DNA of 64,000 bases from Poronia punctata (Eukaryota > Ascomycota > Sordariomycetes > Xylariales > Xylariaceae): assembly GCA_022579005.1 (NCBI GenBank), contig MU401477.1:186802-250801 (forward strand), in the 5' to 3' direction. The notes beneath the pieces are model-generated. The model saw only the letters and a list, made by a program, of their open reading frames with translations, did not search any database and was not told the DNA's origin. A program made the position numbers and the translations under genes. This document shows, in pieces, positions 1-11,552 of this stretch; the stretch's first letter is position 1, and each line of letters begins with the position of its first letter.

Positions 1-372
1 CTTTTCCTCCACTTTGCGCGACGCCAACAGGGTACAAATGCGGTAAGTGGCATGCGGAGTGACCCGGGAATCTTACCTTCTCCTTTAGCACCTCATCAAC
101 AAGGCAGATTCGGGGGCTGAGCCGGTACTTGCCAAGAGATTCATGGGGAAAGGCGCCGCGGCGCCCTCCCACCTTTGAATGATGATGATGTCGCGCGAGC
201 AGATGTTCGTCCACAGAGAATCTTCGTGTAGAGGTTATTGTCAAGCTAGTACCTCACGCGTCGTCTGGTAGTGTTACATGAAGACCGCGACTTCTTCTCA
301 CTGTAGGTTACACAATTCGCAGTGTCCATTGAGGTCAATACTTTGCTATAATACAAGGGAGAGGAGGCAACG
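1..372. other. Gene-free left edge / upstream region
   Basis: I see no coding region, RNA gene or repeat here. The stretch precedes the start codon at 373 and probably holds the promoter of that gene. A gene ending just before the window cannot be excluded. Confidence 0.4.
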
Positions 373-3300
373 ATGGATCCCCTCTCCATTACGGCCTCGG
401 TGCTGGCATTGCTTGGGGCGGCCAACAATGTGTACACCATCCTGCAATCGGTTCGCAATGCCGACCGAGGACTTCAGTCCTTGGTCAGAGAAGTTGTCAG
501 CCTAAAAGGCTTTCTACAGTCGATTGAAAAGGCCCTGGAGGACTGTCGAGGCAGCCCTTACGCCCTAAGCCACATCGACCCGGCTCTCTGGAAGGAAAGC
601 AAAATCGCACTTTCAGATTGCCAAGCAACGTTGGCCGAGCTTAGCCAGGTCGTTGATAGACCGAAGAAGCTGTCTCGTAGCAACACGCTGTTCCATCGAA
701 CAAGGGTGGCCGCCGAGTTACGGTCTCGAGCAGGCGAGATCGCCTCGTTCAGAGAAAAGATCTCCATGTCAAACCTATCCTTACAGACTTTATTACAAGT
801 CATCAATGTGTATGTCCAATCTTGCCCTACATGACAAAGCAAACATTACATGACAAAGCAAACATCTGTACATGCGACTAATAAGAAACAAAAGGTCTCT
901 TTCTCTCCGGAGCAACGAGTCACAGCAAACGATCCTCAGAGGGCTCGAAGAGCTGAAACAGGCATTAAAGAAATCTTCCCAGGCCGCTACTGTTTCTTAT
1001 TCAGCATTATTCCTCAACGAGTCGGATCAGAGCCTGGTTCACCACCTCAAAGACTTGATTAGAGCGGCGGATGACTTCCATGCCAGCGCCAGTACTACCG
1101 CGAGCACGGTGGTTGGCAGTCGGGAAACGCAAGTCGCACCTAGTGAGTTCGAGGACGACCAAAGATCGTCAGTATCATGTCGGCTACCGTCCATGAAAAT
1201 GAAACAAATTGAGACATTTTTGTCTTCCAACCATCGGATCGCACGGCCAGATAGCCCCGGATTCGATAGCAAGGAAGAACGTAGCGCCACTCCAGTTTTC
1301 GAAGAAGCCAAGGTCGATGCCAAACCGCGTCAAACCGGCCCCGACCATGCGTTCAGCACTATCTTCACAGGTGGTTTCAGTAAAATGGCCCAACGAGCTC
1401 TTCAGCAGCTCGATCTCGAAAAGGCAGAAGCTCTGTTGAAAGAAGCGCTGAAGTGGTACGAGTCTTCCGGTTCAAATGATCTAGACCACCGCCGCCTTCT
1501 ACGGGTCCAGCTTGCGTTGTGTAGCTTGCTCCAGGGCAACCACCAAAGGGCACAAGAGCTGATCCTGGAATTAGTAAATTCCGGCACAGGTGCCGATACT
1601 GCTCCCCATCAGCTTCTCTATGCTTTGGTATTGCTGCAACTGCATGAGACGGACTTTGAAGGGGCTCGGGATAACAGCAAGCGGCTGTGGGAGGTCCTCC
1701 GAGAGACACATTGTCCCGTGCTGGGCGCCAACGATGCGATGAGACTTCTGGTAACCACATATCAAAAATCCGGGAATAGCCTTTTAGCCCAAGCCATCGA
1801 AGCAGAGGTACCTGGTCTGAGCATACGCGAGCCTCTCCCTAGGATGGTGGAATTTCTGGCTGATTGTGAAGAGCTGCTTGTCAAATCATTCGGGTTTCAG
1901 GGATGCACACCGGATGTCGACGGCGTATCTGTGAAAGAGAAAATGCACAGTCTTCCCATAGCTAGGAAGCACAACTCTCTCCAGCAGATGTGGGAAGAGC
2001 CACTTAGGGACGGCCTCTCCCTTTCAAGGTCGAATTCATCTGATATTGTTGCTGGCCAGGGTTTATCAGCCGAACCGACATCCAACTTGACGAATACTCC
2101 TCTAAAGTCGAAAAAGCGGTCTTGGTCCCATCTACGAGCCTTGCTCAGGACGCGCATAACTCGAGCAGCTAGTAGTATGGACTTGAGTGCTCTGTACGGG
2201 AATGATGACCCTGTATTGGACACCGTCGCGGAGGCTATCGCCAACTCAGACCACAAGCATTACGAAAGTACCGGGACGAAGACCAAGAGGACCAAGACAA
2301 CTCATTCCTCACGTCAGTTTTCAGAAGAGTCCGAGTCCAAGCGTGGTGATGTCTTCTCAACTTCGGGATCACGGACTTCAACAGCACCAACTGAACAGAG
2401 TGTCCCCATTGAGGAGGGGGCAGGAACGCGTCTTGAATTTGACCCCGACTTTGACCTTCGAACAAAGGAATGGGTGGTGGACCAGCCTGTCATCATTTCA
2501 GAAGAAACTGATGAGAGCCATGAGAGGCGAAGGGACCTGAAACACAAATTCAGTTTTGAAGTCGGCATGCCGGATTGCTTGTTCGAATCATCACCAACGC
2601 ATCGGACACCGTGCTTTGAACTACCCAACACTACTGTCTATGAATTAATGGATACCTCTATGAAAGCTCCGTCGGCGTTGGAGTCCCCTGAACGGGCACA
2701 GGCTGTTTCTTGTCCCATTGAACAAGGAAGCGCTAATAAGCTCAGTAACCCTGAGAATAACAGCGCCTCTCCATGGCCTCTCAGGTTAGGGAACGTTGCT
2801 CAGATGCGTGACATATTTGAAGTTGGACAATTGTTCCAAGGAGAACGGCGGACGATGCTGAAGGGCAAAGCCCTGAGAGACATCGCGCTCGAAATGGAAT
2901 CTGAGATAGACGACATGCTTGACCACCTCGAACCGAAGACTATCGAGGTTAAGAGGCCGAGGAGGTCATTGAGCGTCAAAGACTCTTCTGCTTCTATTAC
3001 TACATTCAGCAATTCGTGCAGTACCGACCAAGCGACGCAACCGGACTGTGAGCCTCCTGGGACCACGGCAGAACATGGAAATGATAAGGGCAACCCACAG
3101 GAAAACGTCATTGCGACAAGTAAGCAGCAAGTGCCTCGCCGCAGAAGCAAGAACAAGGACAACACGTCAATAGTGACGGATGACTGCTCTGTCCGCTCTC
3201 TCCGAATCCATGAACCGGAAGCAGGACTGCAAGGCAGTGTGGCGCTGTCAGGAAGTCTGAAAACCCGGCGCCAGAATAGCGTGGAGATTTCTTTGCCGAA

Positions 3301-3616
3301 GAGACTTTGTCGCCGGAACGGCCTGTACAAGATACCGCGGAAATCGGCGTCCCGGTCGCGGTCTTCAGCGATTACAGCTACAAGGTTCCGTAAACTGTTC
3401 AACACAGAAAGGCGACAAGAGAACCTCGACTTTGGATTCAATACCTCGCTTTATTCCGCCCCTGAATCTGTTATTGATCAATTTACCGACCTGGGAAAGG
3501 AAGCAGGCCCAGTAGACGCACAGGATACGTGGCCATTTGCGCCGTGGGATATTCCCATGCCCGATTCTTTCAAAATGTCACCAGAAGGATTAACTGTCAA
3601 GGTGGACACTTCGTGA
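373..3616 (+). CDS. STAND-type N-terminal domain protein with TPR-like region
   Basis: Two exons, 373-809 and 895-3616. The 85-bp intron has a GTATGT donor, a GACTAAT branch and an AAG acceptor; the phases match and give about 1052 residues. Residues 1-150 (start MDPLSITASVLALLGAANN) resemble the helical N-terminal domain found at the front of fungal STAND/NACHT and ankyrin proteins. A hydrophilic linker follows, then at about 300-460 an alpha-helical stretch with repeated A/L pairs (AQRALQQLDLEKAEALLKEA) like tetratricopeptide repeats. The C-terminal 550 residues are Ser/Arg-rich and probably disordered. I see no P-loop or NACHT/NB-ARC motif, so this is not a full STAND receptor. It is possibly a signalling adaptor or a relative of cell-death effectors, but the function is unknown. 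The gene is confident; the role is inference. Confidence 0.85.
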
Positions 3617-4033
3617 TGGACGACAAATCGAACTTTTGCAAGAAGCAAGGGAGTGAATCCTGGTAAGCTTACGTGCCATTTCGGGACCAAGAGGGTACGT
3701 ACTTGTCCGAATGCCGACCTTTCAATTACACGTACAGGCAGCGGTATAAGCCCCCGGACAATCGGGTTCCACAAACACCCCATCCCCTGTTCGACAATGC
3801 CACGATCGTCTTCGAGAACGAGCTTTTATGACATCAAAATAACTAGCTTGTCTTTTTAAAAATTTATATAATATACAGAAATACCATAAAATCCCCATTT
3901 ACCATTAACTAACTGTATATTCAACAGTTTCGAGCAACCCATCTTGCCTTTCCAGATAATATCTTAAGTCCGGCGTTACATTCATACCTAAGATATCTAC
4001 CTACCTAGCATAGTTATATCCAATCATTTCACC
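3617..4033. other. Intergenic region
   Basis: AT-rich spacer holding the 3' end of the preceding gene and the promoter of the dehydrogenase at 4034. A CTACCTACCT motif lies at about 3997-4006, one of many in this window. No gene seen. Confidence 0.5.
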
Positions 4034-5008
4034 ATGGGATTTCTATGGAGTCAACTAGTAGAGACCTACAAACTACCCTACCCCAACACATCATGCTCCG
4101 GCCAGACAATCGTCATAACCGGCAGCAATACCGGCCTAGGCAAAGAAGCGGCCCGCCACTACGCCCGCCTTGGCGCCAAGAAGCTGATACTAGCCGTCCG
4201 CAATGTCGAAAAAGGGGAAGCAGCCAAGCAAGACATTGTCACCACAGCCGCCCCAGACGTTGACATCCAAGTGTGGGAAGTCGACATGGCGCAACCCTCC
4301 AGCATGAAAGCCTTCGCCGCACGACTTAGTCGCGAGCTCGACCGGGTTGATATATTCCACGCTAACGCGGGCTTGGTTTCGGCTACTTATAAAGCAGTCC
4401 ATGACTTTGGGACGGAGATGGAGATGAATATTGCGATTAACTACGTCGCGACGCATTTACTGGTTGGGCTGGTCTTGCCCAAGTTAAAAGCTACGGCGAG
4501 GGAATATGGTATCCGGCCCAGGCTCGTCATCACTAGCTCGGGAGCACACAGACGCATGCAGTTTAGACAAAAGTCGGAATCTAACATCCTCGAGGCGGTG
4601 AATAAGTACACCGCAGAAAATACCCAGGAGCAATATCCCCTGTCGAAACTCCTTGGTATTTTTGCAATCCGCAGTATGGCGGAGGAACACCCCGATTACC
4701 CCGTTATTATCAACGCTGTTGATCCGGGATTATGCTACTCCGATCTAGCGCGCGAGGCAAAGGGGTGGGAAAGAGTAGCTTTTGAGGTAGTGAGGAAGAT
4801 ACTGGCTAGGACGACGGAACAGGGGAGTAGGACGTTAATTTCAGCCGGGATCGCGGGACCGGAGTCGCATGGGAAGTATCTGGATAATTGTAAGGTGGGC
4901 GAACCTTCCGATGTGGTTACGAAGAATCCAGATGTGGGGAGACGGCTGTGGCGAGAGTTAATGGTGAAGCTAGAGGATATTGAACCTGGAGTGACGAGTA
5001 ACTTCTGA
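4034..5008 (+). CDS. Short-chain dehydrogenase/reductase (SDR)
   Basis: A single exon of 324 residues. The NAD(P)-binding motif TGSNTGLG is at 29-36 and the structural NAG at 111-113. Catalytic Ser is at 168/169 (ITSSG), and the Tyr-x-x-x-Lys pair is Y201/K205. This is a classical SDR of the retinol dehydrogenase/WW-oxidoreductase-like type that is abundant in fungi. It would oxidise or reduce a hydroxyl/carbonyl substrate with NAD(P). The substrate is not predictable, and no pathway genes sit beside it. The start ATG is in an ACCATGG context. Base composition flips from C-rich at the 5' end to G-rich at the 3' end of the coding strand (see findings). Confidence 0.93.
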   Translation: MGFLWSQLVETYKLPYPNTSCSGQTIVITGSNTGLGKEAARHYARLGAKKLILAVRNVEKGEAAKQDIVTTAAPDVDIQVWEVDMAQPSSMKAFAARLSRELDRVDIFHANAGLVSATYKAVHDFGTEMEMNIAINYVATHLLVGLVLPKLKATAREYGIRPRLVITSSGAHRRMQFRQKSESNILEAVNKYTAENTQEQYPLSKLLGIFAIRSMAEEHPDYPVIINAVDPGLCYSDLAREAKGWERVAFEVVRKILARTTEQGSRTLISAGIAGPESHGKYLDNCKVGEPSDVVTKNPDVGRRLWRELMVKLEDIEPGVTSNF

Positions 5009-6476
5009 TTTATTTGTCTAGGGGGAAGGGTTCGGTTTGTGGTGCTGAAACGGGAGTTTGGGCGGAGAGCACTGGTTTTTATGATATTCTAGGATTTTTG
5101 GGTAACATGTCTATACTTTACGCTCCCGAATGCCTACATTAATCACAGAGCTGACAAGTGGTCTTTCCCAAGTCGAGATGAAGTTGAGATCGTACCAGGC
5201 CAAACACGCCAAGCATAATACTACCGGACAATGTGGCAGGTAGCGGCACCCTGTCTAGTAACATCAGATATTGGAGCCGTGTTCTCGCTCTTGGCTGTCG
5301 CCCGCCGTTGTCGCACCTAGTTCGCGACTTAATAGGGGGCAGGCTTTATACACCAGGCCAGCCCCATTCCGCCACGGATTTACTCCGTACCGCGTTTCTA
5401 CCTCCAGGTGGCCAACATTGCCGCGTTTTGTAGCTATAAAATCACAAGTACAACAAACTCCTCGACTCATGTAGGTACCTTACTATAGCAAACGTTCTAT
5501 ACTGCTATGTAGCTCGGATATATGCTAGTACATTGGCTTAGGCCTAATTAGGTAGGAAAACGCGGAAAATTATGTAACCTTAATTTACGGCTTGTGATTG
5601 GAGACGACACGGTCATCAATGTAGAAACGCGGTACGAAGTAAATCCGTGGCGGAAGGGGGCATCATGCTAATATATCTATATATATATATATATATATAT
5701 CTTGCTTTCTTCCCGCTTCTTGCTCCGATGTATAAGGCCGACGAGCAGTTCTGTAATAATACCTACTATTCATTAATAGTAAGTGCTAGTAAATGGGGGG
5801 CGCCAAGAATTATTTTTGGTATTTGTCCTTGTCTCGGGACAGCCCTTTATCAAATTTGCTAACGGTTCCTCTTTTCTTTAATAAGGGAGTACGAGAAAGG
5901 TAGTAAGATCTACCCCAGACGAATTACCTACTTAGAGCTGAATCAAGACTCCAAGTAAAATTGGCAGAAATTCGATAGGCTCCCCAAAATCAACAAAATA
6001 CCTTGATAGTTAACCTACCTAGTCTCTTCATCATGTATCGTGGGGGTCACGTAAAACCTGTCTAATTATTTATCAGGTAGTCTAAACCGGGAAATCCCGA
6101 TACTTGCCTTGTCGATTAAACAAATGTCTATGTGAGTTAATGCGATGCCGGCCAGGTGTCTTTCTAGACTATTCGTAGCTGTGACACCGTTTCAAACCCC
6201 ACACAAAAACCCCAACCCCCGCGCAGAAACCCCCCCAAACTTACACGCCATGCCCCACCTGATCGCAATACCCCACCAAATACTTACTTTTAGCCAGGAA
6301 CCCCTCCAAACCCCACCATCATCGTACGCCATCTAGACTACAGCGCAACCTATTCATATAATATTAAAAGCAAAGCAAAGTACAATCTATCACAATCCCA
6401 ACAAGTCTGCAGTTCAACCCAACCCAAACCAATCCTCACAAATCAAATCAAATTATATCAAAACTAAACCATCAAA
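5009..6476. other. 1.5-kb intergenic region
   Basis: No gene seen. It contains an AT dinucleotide tract (5671-5700) and, from about 6180, a C-rich strand leading into the next gene. The last 120 bases before 6477 are CA/AAT-rich, as in a fungal 5' leader. Confidence 0.5.
5671..5700. repeat. AT microsatellite
   Basis: Nearly pure (AT)n tract of about 30 bp in the intergenic region between the SDR and hydroxyacid dehydrogenase genes. Confidence 0.9.
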
Positions 6477-7418
6477 ATGAAGCTCCTATACCCCACCTCC
6501 CTCAAACTCAACACCTCCCTCCTCGAAGGCTTCAACGTAACCCTACACCCCTACGACGCAAAATCCCCCATCCCATCCTCACACCACGACGCCGAAATCC
6601 TCATAACATGGACCAACACAGCCGAGAACCTCTCCTCGGCCGCCCAAAACATGAAATCCCTCCGGTGGATCCAATCCCTGGCCGCCGGCCCCAACGACGT
6701 GCTGAACGCCAACTTCCCCCCATCCGTCCTCGTCACCACCGGATCCGGTCTCCACGACCGTACCGTCGCCGAGCACGCCCTCGGCCTCCTCTTATTAGCC
6801 GCCCGTCGCTTCGACCAGATGCGCGATTACCAGCTCCAGAATAAATGGCCCGCCCATCTAGGCGGTCCGCAACCGGATCGACCTTCGGATAAGTTCACCA
6901 CGTTGCGGGACGCCAGGGTCACGATCTGGGGTTACGGGAATATTGCCAAGACGCTGGCGCCGCATCTGGTTGCCTGGGGGGCAAAAGTCCGCGGCATAGC
7001 GCGGAGTGCCGGTGTTCGCGAGGGTATCGAGGTTTTCGCCGAAGAGGATGTTTCCGAGATTTTGAAAACGACAGATGCGTTGGTCATGATCCTTCCCGGG
7101 TCGGAAAGTACGAAGGATGCGTTGAATGCAGAGAGATTGAAGCTCTTGCCGCGTCATGCGTGGGTTGTCAACGTCGGAAGGGGAACGTCTATCGATGAGG
7201 ACGCTTTGGCGGATGCGTTGAACGAAGAAAGGATCGGGGGCGCGGCGTTGGACGTTTTCGTCAAGGAGCCGTTGCCCGAGGAGTCGAAGCTGTGGAAGGC
7301 GAAGAATTGCTTTGTTAGTCCGCACGCGGCTGGAGGGAGACCGCAGGATCCCGAGGAGCTGATTGCGTATAATTTGAGGAAGTTCTTGGCCGGGCAGCAG
7401 TTGAAGAATGTTATTTGA
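6477..7418 (+). CDS. D-2-hydroxyacid dehydrogenase family protein
   Basis: A single exon of 313 residues, the usual length of the family. The Rossmann motif GYGNIA is at 152-157, where Ala replaces the third Gly. The three catalytic residues are visible: R235 (NVGRGT), E264 (ALDVFVKEPLP) and H283 (SPHAAGG). The enzyme would interconvert a 2-hydroxy acid and a 2-oxo acid with NAD(P)H, probably in the cytosol as no targeting signal is seen. The divergent N-terminal half groups it with glyoxylate/hydroxypyruvate reductase-like fungal proteins. The substrate is not predictable. Strong C-to-G composition switch along the coding strand. Confidence 0.93.
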   Translation: MKLLYPTSLKLNTSLLEGFNVTLHPYDAKSPIPSSHHDAEILITWTNTAENLSSAAQNMKSLRWIQSLAAGPNDVLNANFPPSVLVTTGSGLHDRTVAEHALGLLLLAARRFDQMRDYQLQNKWPAHLGGPQPDRPSDKFTTLRDARVTIWGYGNIAKTLAPHLVAWGAKVRGIARSAGVREGIEVFAEEDVSEILKTTDALVMILPGSESTKDALNAERLKLLPRHAWVVNVGRGTSIDEDALADALNEERIGGAALDVFVKEPLPEESKLWKAKNCFVSPHAAGGRPQDPEELIAYNLRKFLAGQQLKNVI

Positions 7419-7852
7419 GTCTAACTTGGTAGTGCAAGAGAGAGATTGAGATGGTAATAGAAGCGTTTTGTTATATGCATCTGTAAACAAATTGGCATTG
7501 CAATGATTAGACAGTTTGCTGCCATTTAACTAGTCTACCAAGTACTGGTACACAAGAGCTCCACTGTAGCAACGTAGAGAAAAGCATGATGACCTTCCTG
7601 TTTCCATTCTATCATGTTTCCATTCTATCATGTATCCATTCAAATATGCCCTTTGCTGTGCCGATGCCATCAATGACTGATGCTGAGCCGGTCGAGGGTG
7701 GGCTGTCGAATTATGCCGGACTGGCCGTTTTACAGGTGTAGGAAGATATTTTGGTAATCGATAGAATGTTGCTTTGCATCTTAGCTCGGATATAACCGTT
7801 AGTTTATTGCCCGGGAATTCTGCCAAGGGCATAGTATAACAGAGACTTACTA
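7419..7852. other. Intergenic region between convergent genes
   Basis: No gene seen. It includes a 16-bp tandem duplication (7600-7631). The 3' ends of the flanking genes converge here. Confidence 0.5.
7600..7631. repeat. 16-bp direct tandem duplication
   Basis: The unit GTTTCCATTCTATCAT occurs twice back to back, followed by a third partial, mutated copy (GTATCCATTC). Confidence 0.85.
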
Positions 7853-8326
7853 CTACTTTGTTTGCTCGCGGTGCGGGTACGTTGGAGATGCGGCATAGTC
7901 CAGAAGAGCCATCAGTTCGTGAAAAACTTTGTAGAACTCGTCCGTATCATCGTTTCCGGAGGATGTACCCCCATTTGCGGATGTCGAACCCCGAGGAAGT
8001 GTGTGGTTGGTCTCGTACACGTCTTGGTAGAACTGCTTGGTGATGTGATTCTCTTCCGGACCAAACCATTCAACACCGTGCATTGCAACGGCCTCTGCCC
8101 CGTGGCAAAGGCGTAAATGGTACTTCAAAACTCGATTGCATCGGAAAGTTTCCAGACATTGGTCTCCCTTGTCGTTGAGGATGGCACGGCAATGGATTTC
8201 TCCGGCGGCAACGCACGGGTGGCCTTTATTGTCTTTTGCGTAATATGGTAAGTATTCAGGTCGCTTTTGTTTATACCATGCATACTCTAACGAGCGCTTG
8301 TAGTGATCCTCATCTACTATCCCCAT
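7853..8326 (-). CDS. Hypothetical protein with one C2H2-like finger
   Basis: An intronless reading frame of 157 residues with ATG at 8326. Its middle has CLETFRCNRVLKYHLRLCH, with spacing like a degenerate C2H2/BED-type zinc finger; a further Cys lies upstream (HCRAIL). The C-terminal third is acidic and Ser/Thr/Gly-rich. I recognise no family. It could be a short transposase- or transcription-factor-derived protein, or a lineage-specific gene. Coding status rests on length, composition and the finger-like spacing only. Confidence 0.5.
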   Translation of the reverse strand: MGIVDEDHYKRSLEYAWYKQKRPEYLPYYAKDNKGHPCVAAGEIHCRAILNDKGDQCLETFRCNRVLKYHLRLCHGAEAVAMHGVEWFGPEENHITKQFYQDVYETNHTLPRGSTSANGGTSSGNDDTDEFYKVFHELMALLDYAASPTYPHREQTK

Positions 8327-9069
8327 CTTGGATTGATTGTGGTTTACAGTTGATGAGGAGGTGTTGGTCGCATAGGGATGGAAAACAAATTATTTTCCTG
8401 GCTTTATAGCCATGGGTTGTGGTAGAGCGTCACGGGCCACTCTACGAATCATTTACCTTGAGGAAGTGTACGCGTAACAGCAAGTGCTTTTCAATTCCTC
8501 TCAATTCTTTGCTAGCTGGATAAGGGGTGAAGAAAAACGTGCAACAAAAGAGCTAACAGAGGTGTATAATACATGTAGTTCGAGACAGCAAGCACTTGCC
8601 GTGTAGTCTAAACCAAAGGTACATACCTACCTACCTATGTAGGTTGTAATCACTTGATTATGATATTATGCCTTCTATCTTTGGAACGTTGTTCTGATTT
8701 ACCACCAAAATATAACATCGTCCCTTCTTGTCCAAGATATGCAGGTGCCGTGTCAAAAGCTCTTGCCCTCTACTACATAATACTACCTACCTTACCTACG
8801 ATCTGCTATGTTAGTAAACCACTGCGGCAAGTGGCAGTTTCCTAGACTAGCTCAGTTTTATGCAGTATACCTTAGTCACGTTGCAGAAAGTACAGAAGAG
8901 TCTAGGTGATAGGCACTGTAGATACATGTAATATACCTCTGATGTTCTTCCAAGCTGCGGCCCTATCTCTTCAGGTACCCGGACACGTGTTCGAATCTGA
9001 GATTACTATACCAAACCTCCCTCCACCTTATCAGCCACTTTCCGCATAATGCCATCCGGGGCCATCCCA
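8327..9069. other. Intergenic region
   Basis: No gene seen. It contains the promoter side of the small zinc-finger-like gene and the 3' flank of the amidase. A CCTACCTACCTATGTAGG cluster lies at about 8626-8643. Confidence 0.45.
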
Positions 9070-10928
9070 TCAGAAGCCCCCAATATCTCCTATCTCCGTC
9101 TTGGGAACGAGATACGGCTGGACCTGATCACGCACTGCCGTCTTCTGCTCAAAGGCATATGCGAGTTGAATGAGTCTAGCTTCCGACCATCTTGGCCCAA
9201 GGAAAGCAAGGCCGAATCTGGAGCAATCAGAAAGTGGACTTTCCACCAAAAAGAGCAGGCAAAACTTACGGTATGTTTGGCCCAGACAGAACTTGCCCTC
9301 GAGGCGTCTTGCTTACTGGCGTGTCAGTGGGATAAAACCCCAAAGGCACCGTGACTATCGGCGCACCCACGAGCGACGCCCAGCCCGAGGCATACGCAGA
9401 TGGCATGATGAGTGCATCTACGTCATTTCGCTGCATAGCCCCCAATACACCCGCCTCCCCACCAGCGTACCGGTTTCGCTGTAGCGTGTCCCAGAAAAAG
9501 GCGTCCGTGTTGGTGTAGTTCAGCTCGAGAGCGACGTCCCATATGGCCGTGTCGCGGTCCGGATAGGCCTCGGTTGGGAAGTTCCGTGTAAACGAGCGCA
9601 CGGCGGAGAGAGTGGTAAGGTTGTGCGGGTTATGGGTGAGTTCGGACAAGTACTCGGCTAGGTTGGCGACGAAGTCGGCTTGCATGATGCTGAAATCCTT
9701 GGGAGCGGTTGGATCGGATACGTTTGCGGCGATTATCTCGGCGCCCTGCTCGCGCATGATGTCGACGGCGGCGTAGAAGGTGTTCAAGGGGGTGTCGTTT
9801 GTTGGTGGCAAGATGTTGTAAGGGATGCCGATACGGGCTCCGCGCAGGGCATCCGCCTGTAGATCTGCGGCGTAATTGGGGATAACACCACAATTCGGGA
9901 TAGCCGATGTGTAGTTGTCCTGCGTGTCAACGCCGGCTATGGCTGTGAGGATTGTCGCGGCATCTTTAACCGTTCGGGCTAGGGGCCCGACGGTGTCGTG
10001 ATGCTCACTTATGGGGATGACGAGATGTCTGGAGGTTAGGCCTACCGTAGGCTTGATGCCAACCAGGTTGTTGCTCTCCGCAGGTGAGATGATGGAGCCG
10101 ATAGTCTAACAGAATCACTTAGTGAACAATTCTAAGAACTAGATAACGATGTCCTGGATTGAGTGGATAGGGGGGTTCTCACCTCGGTACCCAATGCCGC
10201 AAGAGCCAGACCTAGGGAAGAAGCGACGCCGCTGCCACTGGAGCTACCACCGGGGTCCTGATGCGGATAATAAGCGCCCAAGGTCTGTCCGCCATGGGCC
10301 GACCAGCCGTTACTTGTATTTTCACTCCTATAGTTAGCCCACTGGCTAAGATTGGTCTTGCCTAGGATGATAGCGCCAGCGCAACGAAGCTTCTTTGCTA
10401 CGAAGCTATCTCTGGGGACTTTTGCGCCAACAAGAGACCACGAGCCGGCAGTGTTTTCCATGCTGTCACCAGTCGCGATGTTGTTCTTTACTAGTATAGG
10501 GATGCCATGCAAGGCCCCATAGCTTATGCCGTTGGCGCGTGCGGCGTCCAGTTCGGCGGCAATGGCTAGTGCGTCCGGGTTCAACTCCGTCACGGCGCGC
10601 AGCGTGTCGTTGACTTCATGAATGCGGGCGAGATAGGCTTCCACTAGGTCGACGCTCGTGAAGAGACCGTCGGCCAAACCTGATGATAGATCATCGAGGG
10701 TGGCGTTGATGAGACTGGGAAAGGCCTGGCCTTTAACTGGATGCTCGTAGCATGGGTGAGTGAGCATGAGCAGATACTCGTATGAGTCTATGAGACGAGT
10801 TAATCACCTGTTAGTGAGCTTGCGAGCCCGATGAACCCAAAAAGCGTGAGGCATATCCAAGAGGCCACGACCCTCGTCGTTCGGATGGCTATTATTGATG
10901 CCATATCCGCGTTATATCGCTTAACCAT
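9070..10928 (-). CDS. Secreted amidase (amidase signature family)
   Basis: Four exons on the minus strand: 10808-10928, 10183-10736, 9270-10105 and 9070-9217. Introns are 71, 77 and 52 bp, all phases match, and the product is about 552 residues. The first exon encodes a hydrophobic signal segment (ASWICLTLFGFIGLASS); ATG at 10928 is the upstream choice and 10904 is an in-frame alternative. The amidase signature GGSSSGSGVASSLGLALAAL lies at the end of exon 2, with the catalytic Ser-cisSer-Lys set expected from family knowledge (the KNN motif in LVKNNIATG supplies Lys). Exon 3 carries VGIKPTVGLTSR. The last short exon restores the conserved FGLAFLGPRWSEARLIQLA end. It hydrolyses amide bonds, probably outside the cell or in the secretory path; the substrate is unknown. 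Confidence 0.92.
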
Positions 10929-11552
10929 TAGCGATACCAATGCTTCGGCGAGAGCTGAACCTCGCTGTTTGTCGTTGAAATAGCTTCAACTATCAAATTG
11001 CCTTGTGAGACTCAGGTTGCACATGAATCGAGTTACATTCAAGGTGGCTATCCATGAATCATGAAACGGGCCCCAATCTGATTGTCAAGGACGCGTTCGT
11101 GCCAAGTATGCAAGAGTCCGATCTTGGCAGGTACGATCCTCTGATTGACGAACCCCGAAAGCCTGTTTCCCGGTATATTATATACTCAAATGAATTTGTA
11201 TGTGTATGTAAGTCGTGGGCAACCGAGATATTCTCTTCCTCTTCTTGAAAGCAAAACGACATCGCAAAGGTGAAAGTCATCAATTACGCTTCTACTCGTA
11301 GAAGGGCCGGAGGACCTGCAGTCTACCGAGACAATTCGGGTGACAAAACAATGATTTTTCCAACTTCCAACATCCCATGTTTTCCTAGCTTTGCCTGCAT
11401 AAAGAGCTTGTATATCTTGCTTACATAGACAAACAACCCTGTAATTCATAAAAGTGATTAAAATCAACCAAGAAAGCTGCAAAAGAGAAGAGGCTCCCTA
11501 ACAGGCGGAAGAAAGGGGGTTTAAATATGACTGCAAAAAAAGCAAAAAGATG
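10929..11552. other. Intergenic region
   Basis: No protein gene seen. It lies between the amidase promoter and the 3' end of the tRNA-Pro gene. Confidence 0.45.

Noticed and set aside
9049..9354. Plus-strand open frame
   Set aside because: It is the antisense of the last amidase exons, whose translation fits the family and whose splice phases agree.
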